From Thiodiazotropha sp037384445 (GTDB taxonomy: Bacteria > Pseudomonadota > Gammaproteobacteria > Chromatiales > Chromatiaceae), in assembly GCA_037384445.1 (NCBI GenBank), contig JARRNY010000078.1:1-29634 (forward strand): DNA of 29,634 nucleotides, written 5' to 3'. A program made the translations under genes and the position numbers. The stretch's first letter is position 1; every line of letters begins with the position of its first letter. The notes below the pieces were generated by a model. The model had not been told where the DNA came from. It saw nothing but the letters and a program-made list of their open reading frames with translations, and ran no database searches. Shown here in pieces: positions 25,892 to 29,634 of this stretch.

Positions 25892-26607
25892 TTCTGCTTA
25901 GATCGATCCTCTTTTTTATCTACCTGGTTATCACAACCATTATTGTTGCCGGTATCGGAACCTTGATCGGCTGGGCTTTCACCAAGGAGAAGCTCCCACT
26001 GATCGATAGCTTGTGGAGTCGACTCAACCTCTGGGGCCTTTCCGCTATTTGCGGCCTGAACTACCGTTTGACTGGCGCTGAGAATATTCCCAAAGGACCC
26101 TGTATCGTCTTGGCAAAACACCAATCGGCCTGGGAAACAATTGCGCTGGTAAGCCTCATTCCCGGACGCAAATCATGGGTGCTTAAACGGGAGTTACTCT
26201 TTGTGCCCTTCTTCGGATGGATAATGTGTTACTTCAAACCCATCGCTATCAACCGTAAATCGGGCCACAAAGCGATTGACCAAATTATTGAACAGGGTAC
26301 CCAACGTCTTGAGAGCGGTAGCAAGATTATCGTCTTTCCGGAAGGTACCCGTGTTGCTCCTGGCACGAGAAAACGCTACGGCATTGGCGGTGCTATCCTG
26401 GCCGAGAAGACGCAAGCACCCGTATTACCAATCGCTCACAATGCAGGGGTTTTCTGGCGGCGGCGCGGAGTACGCAAATATCCGGGTACTATCGACGTGG
26501 TCATCGGGACACTTTTCGAAACCCAGGGTATGCGTGCAAGCGAGATCAACGCGAAGGCCGAAAAATGGATAGAGGACACGGTCGCGAGCCTACCCAGTGA
26601 GGTATGA
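25888..26607 (+). CDS. plsC: 1-acyl-glycerol-3-phosphate acyltransferase
   Basis: 239 residues with an N-terminal membrane segment (about 4-29). The acyltransferase blocks are CIVLAKHQSAWETIAL (block I), VFPEGTRVAPG (block III) and PVLPIAHNAGVFW (block IV). Block I has H-x4-E rather than the usual H-x4-D. It makes phosphatidic acid, the second acylation of glycerol-3-phosphate, at the inner membrane. The gmhB-plsC coupling beside gyrB is the same as in Pseudomonas, which supports the assignment. It is convergent with gyrB. Confidence 0.9.
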   Translation: MILLRSILFFIYLVITTIIVAGIGTLIGWAFTKEKLPLIDSLWSRLNLWGLSAICGLNYRLTGAENIPKGPCIVLAKHQSAWETIALVSLIPGRKSWVLKRELLFVPFFGWIMCYFKPIAINRKSGHKAIDQIIEQGTQRLESGSKIIVFPEGTRVAPGTRKRYGIGGAILAEKTQAPVLPIAHNAGVFWRRRGVRKYPGTIDVVIGTLFETQGMRASEINAKAEKWIEDTVASLPSEV

Positions 26608-26697
26608 AATACACTGACAACAAGAGTCAGTAAGTGAACACTTACAAACCTATAATAATACTAAAAACAGTAACTTATATTTTTACATCAAGCACAA

Positions 26698-26718
26698 AGC
26701 AGCTTTTTTCCAGCTGCT
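26698..26718 (-). terminator. Hairpin between plsC and gyrB
   Basis: AGCAGCT and AGCTGCT make a perfect 7-bp stem with a 7-base loop, 7 bases beyond the gyrB stop. On the minus strand a loose T-rich stretch follows (TTTGTGCTT). Probably shared by the two convergent genes. Confidence 0.5.
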
Positions 26719-26725
26719 CAATAGC

Positions 26726-29131
26726 TTAGACATCAAGGTTTTCCACAGTCAGTGCGTGTGTCTCGATGAACTCCCGACGCGGCTCTACCTGGTCACCCAT
26801 CAAGGTAGCAAAGATCTGATCTGCCCCTACTGCATCCTCTATACTCACCTGCAGCAAACGACGACTATCCGCATTCATTGTGGTCTCCCATAGCTGATCC
26901 GGGTTCATTTCACCCAGACCTTTATAGCGCTGGACATGTACACCCTTCTTCGCATCCTCCATCAGCCAATCCAGGGCCTGCCGGAAGCTGTTCACTGGTT
27001 GTTCCTTCTCGCCACGTTTGACGAATGCGTCAGCAGACAGCAGATCGTTCAACTGACTTCCCAGTTCCGTGATTTTTCGATATTCAACGCTATTTAAGAA
27101 ATCAAAAGGGATAAAACGCTCATTTCCGATGCCATGAATCTTTCGTGTGAGTAATATTCCTGCGTCATCTGTCTCTCTGTCACCGACCAATTCAAGCGTA
27201 CAGGACTCTGAAATTCCCAGATCGGTATTCAACCGACCCTCAAGCTCTTCAACCCAGTTTTGCAAAGACACCTTATCCCCGATCATTGCCTCATCAAGCT
27301 TTGGCATATAGATCAGTTTTTCCAACAGTGGACCATCATAGCGCAGAGAAAGTCGAGCAATACTGGCCATCACCGCCAAGAAGCTACGTGAAAGATTCTC
27401 CAGACTTTCACCTGCCAGAGGTGGTGCATCAGCCGTTACATAAAGGGCTGCGTTATCCAGCGCGCTCTGCAGGAAGTAGTTACTCAAATCATGATCATCC
27501 TTCAGGTACTGCTCCTGCTTGCCTTTTTTCACTTTGTAGAGTGGCGGTTGGGCAATATAGATATAACCGCGATCAATCAACTCCGGCATTTGACGATAGA
27601 AGAATGTCAGCAACAGGGTTCGTATATGCGCGCCGTCCACATCGGCGTCGGTCATAATGATAATGCGGTGGTAACGGAGTTTATCGGGGTTGAACTCATC
27701 ACGACCGATACCGCAACCGAGAGCCGTAATCAACGTACCCACTTCTGCCGAAGAGAGCATCTTGTCGAAGCGGGCCTTCTCTACATTCAGAATCTTACCT
27801 TTCAATGGCAGGATTGCCTGAAAACGCCTGTCTCTGCCCTGTTTGGCAGAGCCTCCGGCTGAGTCACCCTCCACCAGGTAGAGCTCAGAAAGTGAAGGAT
27901 CCTTCTCCTGGCAATCAGCCAGCTTTCCGGGTAGACCAGCAATATCCAGAGCTCCCTTACGGCGGGTCATCTCACGTGCCTTGCGTGCAGCTTCTCTCGC
28001 TCTTGCTGCATCGATCATCTTTCCGGCAATGTTCTTGGCGTCTGCCGGATTCTCGAGGAGAAAATTGTTCAGGTTTTCTGAAAGCAGACTCTCCACCACC
28101 GATTTAACCTCTGACGAGACCAGCTTATCTTTGGTTTGGGAAGAGAACTTAGGGTCAGGCACTTTGACCGAGAGCACAGCCGTCAATCCCTCTCTGGAGT
28201 CATCACCAGTAGTATTAACTTTCTGCTTTTTAGCGAGTCCTGATTGCTCGATGTATTGATTCAAAGTACGAGTCAACCCAGCCCTGAAGCCAGCCAGATG
28301 AGTACCACCATCACGCTGGGGTATGTTGTTGGTGTAGCAGAAAATAGACTCCTGGTAGGACTCATTCCACTGCATGGCGATCTCCACCACCACATCATTG
28401 AGTTCACCAGAGAAGCTGAAAACCTGATCATGCATCGGCGATTTATTACGATTCAGGTGTTCAACAAAGGCAAGAATACCGCCAACATATTCGAAGACGT
28501 CTTCCCTTCCTGTTGCCTCCTCCTTGAGAATGATCTTGATACCTGAGTTGAGAAAAGAGAGTTCTCTCAGTCTCTTTGCCAGGATATCGTAGTGAAACTC
28601 TATGTTGGTAAAGGTCTCACTGCTAGGTCTGAAAGTAACACTGGTTCCGCTCTTGTCGGACTCACCCGTGACAGCCAGATCACCTTGCGGCACGCCATGT
28701 CTGTACTCTTGTTCCCAGACAGTTCCCTGACGTCTTATTCTAAGTTTCAATTCAGCAGAAAGGGCATTTACAACAGAAACACCTACACCGTGCAGACCAC
28801 CTGAAACCTTATAGGAGTTATCATCAAACTTCCCGCCTGCATGGAGCACGGTCATGATAACTTCTGCAGCTGAACGTCCCTCTTCAGGATGAATATCGAC
28901 AGGTATACCACGACCATTATCGGTAACAGTGACACTCTGATCAGAATGGATGATTACTTTTATCTCATTGCAGTAACCGGCCAGAGCTTCATCGATTGAA
29001 TTATCGACCACCTCGAAGACCATATGGTGAAGACCTGTACCGTCATCAGTGTCACCGATATACATACCGGGACGTTTTCTTACAGCATCCAGCCCTTTGA
29101 GAACTTTAATATTCGAGGAATCGTACGTCAT
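26726..29131 (-). CDS. gyrB: DNA gyrase subunit B
   Basis: 801 residues, close to the E. coli length (804). ATPase domain: AVRKRPGMYIGDTDDGTGLH, VVDNSIDEALAGY, TDNGRGIPVDIHPEEGRSA, GLHGVGVSVVNALS. TOPRIM domain: LVEGDSAGGSAKQGRDR and IIMTDADVDGAHIRTLLL, with the metal-binding Glu and DxD. The C-terminal end has QRYKGLGEMNPDQLWETTM, which binds GyrA and DNA. It supplies ATP for negative supercoiling. The start is ATG 29131 (MTYDSSNIKVLKGLDAV). It is in the dnaA-dnaN-recF-gyrB order, 116 bases below recF, and its base composition is visibly less GC-rich than that of the genes before 25 kb. Confidence 0.98.
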   Translation of the reverse strand: MTYDSSNIKVLKGLDAVRKRPGMYIGDTDDGTGLHHMVFEVVDNSIDEALAGYCNEIKVIIHSDQSVTVTDNGRGIPVDIHPEEGRSAAEVIMTVLHAGGKFDDNSYKVSGGLHGVGVSVVNALSAELKLRIRRQGTVWEQEYRHGVPQGDLAVTGESDKSGTSVTFRPSSETFTNIEFHYDILAKRLRELSFLNSGIKIILKEEATGREDVFEYVGGILAFVEHLNRNKSPMHDQVFSFSGELNDVVVEIAMQWNESYQESIFCYTNNIPQRDGGTHLAGFRAGLTRTLNQYIEQSGLAKKQKVNTTGDDSREGLTAVLSVKVPDPKFSSQTKDKLVSSEVKSVVESLLSENLNNFLLENPADAKNIAGKMIDAARAREAARKAREMTRRKGALDIAGLPGKLADCQEKDPSLSELYLVEGDSAGGSAKQGRDRRFQAILPLKGKILNVEKARFDKMLSSAEVGTLITALGCGIGRDEFNPDKLRYHRIIIMTDADVDGAHIRTLLLTFFYRQMPELIDRGYIYIAQPPLYKVKKGKQEQYLKDDHDLSNYFLQSALDNAALYVTADAPPLAGESLENLSRSFLAVMASIARLSLRYDGPLLEKLIYMPKLDEAMIGDKVSLQNWVEELEGRLNTDLGISESCTLELVGDRETDDAGILLTRKIHGIGNERFIPFDFLNSVEYRKITELGSQLNDLLSADAFVKRGEKEQPVNSFRQALDWLMEDAKKGVHVQRYKGLGEMNPDQLWETTMNADSRRLLQVSIEDAVGADQIFATLMGDQVEPRREFIETHALTVENLDV

Positions 29132-29178
29132 ATAAAATCCGTCTGAGAGTTGACCAACTCGGAAATGATCAATTCAGC

Positions 29179-29184
29179 ATTATA
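29179..29184 (-). promoter_or_regulatory. Candidate -10 box of gyrB
   Basis: On the minus strand TATAAT lies 47 bases before the gyrB ATG, in the recF-gyrB gap. The -35 region is weak. It would allow gyrB expression apart from recF. Confidence 0.45.
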
Positions 29185-29247
29185 CCCCTTCAAGCCCATA
29201 GCAGACGACTTTATTTACCAGTAGTAGCCTGACCGCCTGCATGCCAT

Positions 29248-29634
29248 TCAAACACTGAATCTGCCATGTTCCACGTGGAACATACGTATGGATTTACTCC
29301 ACTGATAGTTATTCAGTCGCTCTGCGTTGAGGCTCGTAATAAAGGTTTGGCTTTGTTGCGCTTCAAGTAGAGAGCAAATTATTTCTATTGATTGATTATC
29401 TAGTTCTGATTCAAGATCATCAAACAAGAAGATAGGCTTTTCACCTGTCGATTTCTCAAGAAGCTTTGATTGTGCGAGGAGTATGATTGTAACTAGTAGC
29501 TTTTGCTGACCACGGGAGAGTAACTGTTTTGTAGTTACTCTATCGATCGATAATTCTATATCAGCCCTTTGTGGTCCTACACCTGTAAAACCACGCTCCT
29601 TGTCTGTCGTTAACCTATCTTTGAGAAGTTCTGT
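29248..29634 (-). CDS. recF: DNA replication/repair protein RecF, C-terminal part
   Basis: The frame is open from the window edge to the stop at 29248; the start lies outside. Reading 5' to 3' of the gene, the visible 128 codons include GFTGVGPQRADIELSI, the ABC-ATPase signature LLSRGQQKLLV, the Walker B PIFLFDDLESELD, then ICSLLEAQQSQTFITS and the terminal MFHVEHGRFSV. This is typical RecF. It loads RecA at gaps after replication arrest. It lies upstream of gyrB, as in the dnaA-dnaN-recF-gyrB cluster. Its last codons contain the parS site. Confidence 0.95.
   Translation of the reverse strand, partial: TELLKDRLTTDKERGFTGVGPQRADIELSIDRVTTKQLLSRGQQKLLVTIILLAQSKLLEKSTGEKPIFLFDDLESELDNQSIEIICSLLEAQQSQTFITSLNAERLNNYQWSKSIRMFHVEHGRFSV
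29267..29282. promoter_or_regulatory. parS centromere-like site inside recF
   Basis: TGTTCCACGTGGAACA is a perfect 16-bp palindrome, identical to the form of parS used by Pseudomonas and very close to that of Bacillus (TGTTNCACGTGAAACA). The palindrome extends to 18 bp (29266-29283). It falls in the codons for M-F-H-V-E-H near the RecF C-terminus. ParB binding here would seed chromosome segregation beside the origin. Confidence 0.9.

Noticed and set aside
29281..29290. CATACGTATG palindrome beside parS
   Set aside because: A 10-bp palindrome is common by chance and I know no matching binding site.

Overview
The window looks like a draft-assembly contig from a gammaproteobacterium, probably a sulfur-oxidising or symbiont-type lineage related to Chromatiales. 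The reasons are the near-origin gene order glyQ-glyS-gmhB-plsC-gyrB-recF, a complete NtrB/NtrC/glnA nitrogen module with an adjacent DUF4124-type gene, GC-rich coding sequence over most of the window, and a TusA-type sulfur carrier next to a PP-loop tRNA-thiolation-like enzyme. The lineage is inferred from gene content and was not tested by phylogeny. A run of ten N (17499-17508) marks a scaffold gap. There are no rRNA genes, tRNA genes, insertion sequences or CRISPR arrays that I can see.

Layout. 1-3.3 kb: a large FAD/Fe-S 2-hydroxyacid dehydrogenase, cut by the window start. 3.4-3.6 kb: a short frameshifted relic of an EAL domain. 3.7-6.4 kb: phosphoenolpyruvate carboxylase, broken by an internal deletion and lacking its normal C-terminus. 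6.5-7.7 kb: a lipoprotein and a hypothetical protein. 8.0-8.85 kb: two paralogous 26-residue single-pass membrane miniproteins, each with a GGAGG ribosome binding site and a perfect GC hairpin after the stop, flanking a convergent 104-residue two-TM protein. 8.86-9.75 kb: a beta-hydroxyacid dehydrogenase. 10.0-10.9 kb: hemE, broken by a deletion of about 110 bases. 11.1-12.8 kb: a stand-alone PDC-like sensor protein convergent with an ODP-type di-iron metallo-beta-lactamase-fold protein. 13.1-14.1 kb: endonuclease V and a frameshifted hypothetical gene.

14.3-19.4 kb is the nitrogen-control region, all on the minus strand: ntrC, ntrB, a DUF4124-type gene, the gap, then glnA. Its regulation is readable. 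There is a near-consensus sigma-54 promoter before glnA, two NtrC boxes 32 bp apart upstream of it, and a third box before ntrB that shares an identical 15-mer with one of the glnA boxes. 19.35-21.8 kb is a minus-strand operon of PP-loop thiolase-like gene, TusA-like carrier and CDF metal exporter, joined by two 4-base overlaps. 22.0-26.6 kb is the plus-strand operon glyQ-glyS-MazG-like-gmhB-plsC, facing gyrB-recF on the minus strand. The recF 3' end carries a perfect palindromic parS site, consistent with the chromosome origin lying just beyond the window.

Five lesions (EAL relic, ppc twice, hemE, the hypothetical at 13.8-14.1 kb) fall in the first 14.2 kb, while the later genes look intact. 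Because hemE is normally essential, assembly error and genuine gene decay must both be considered.
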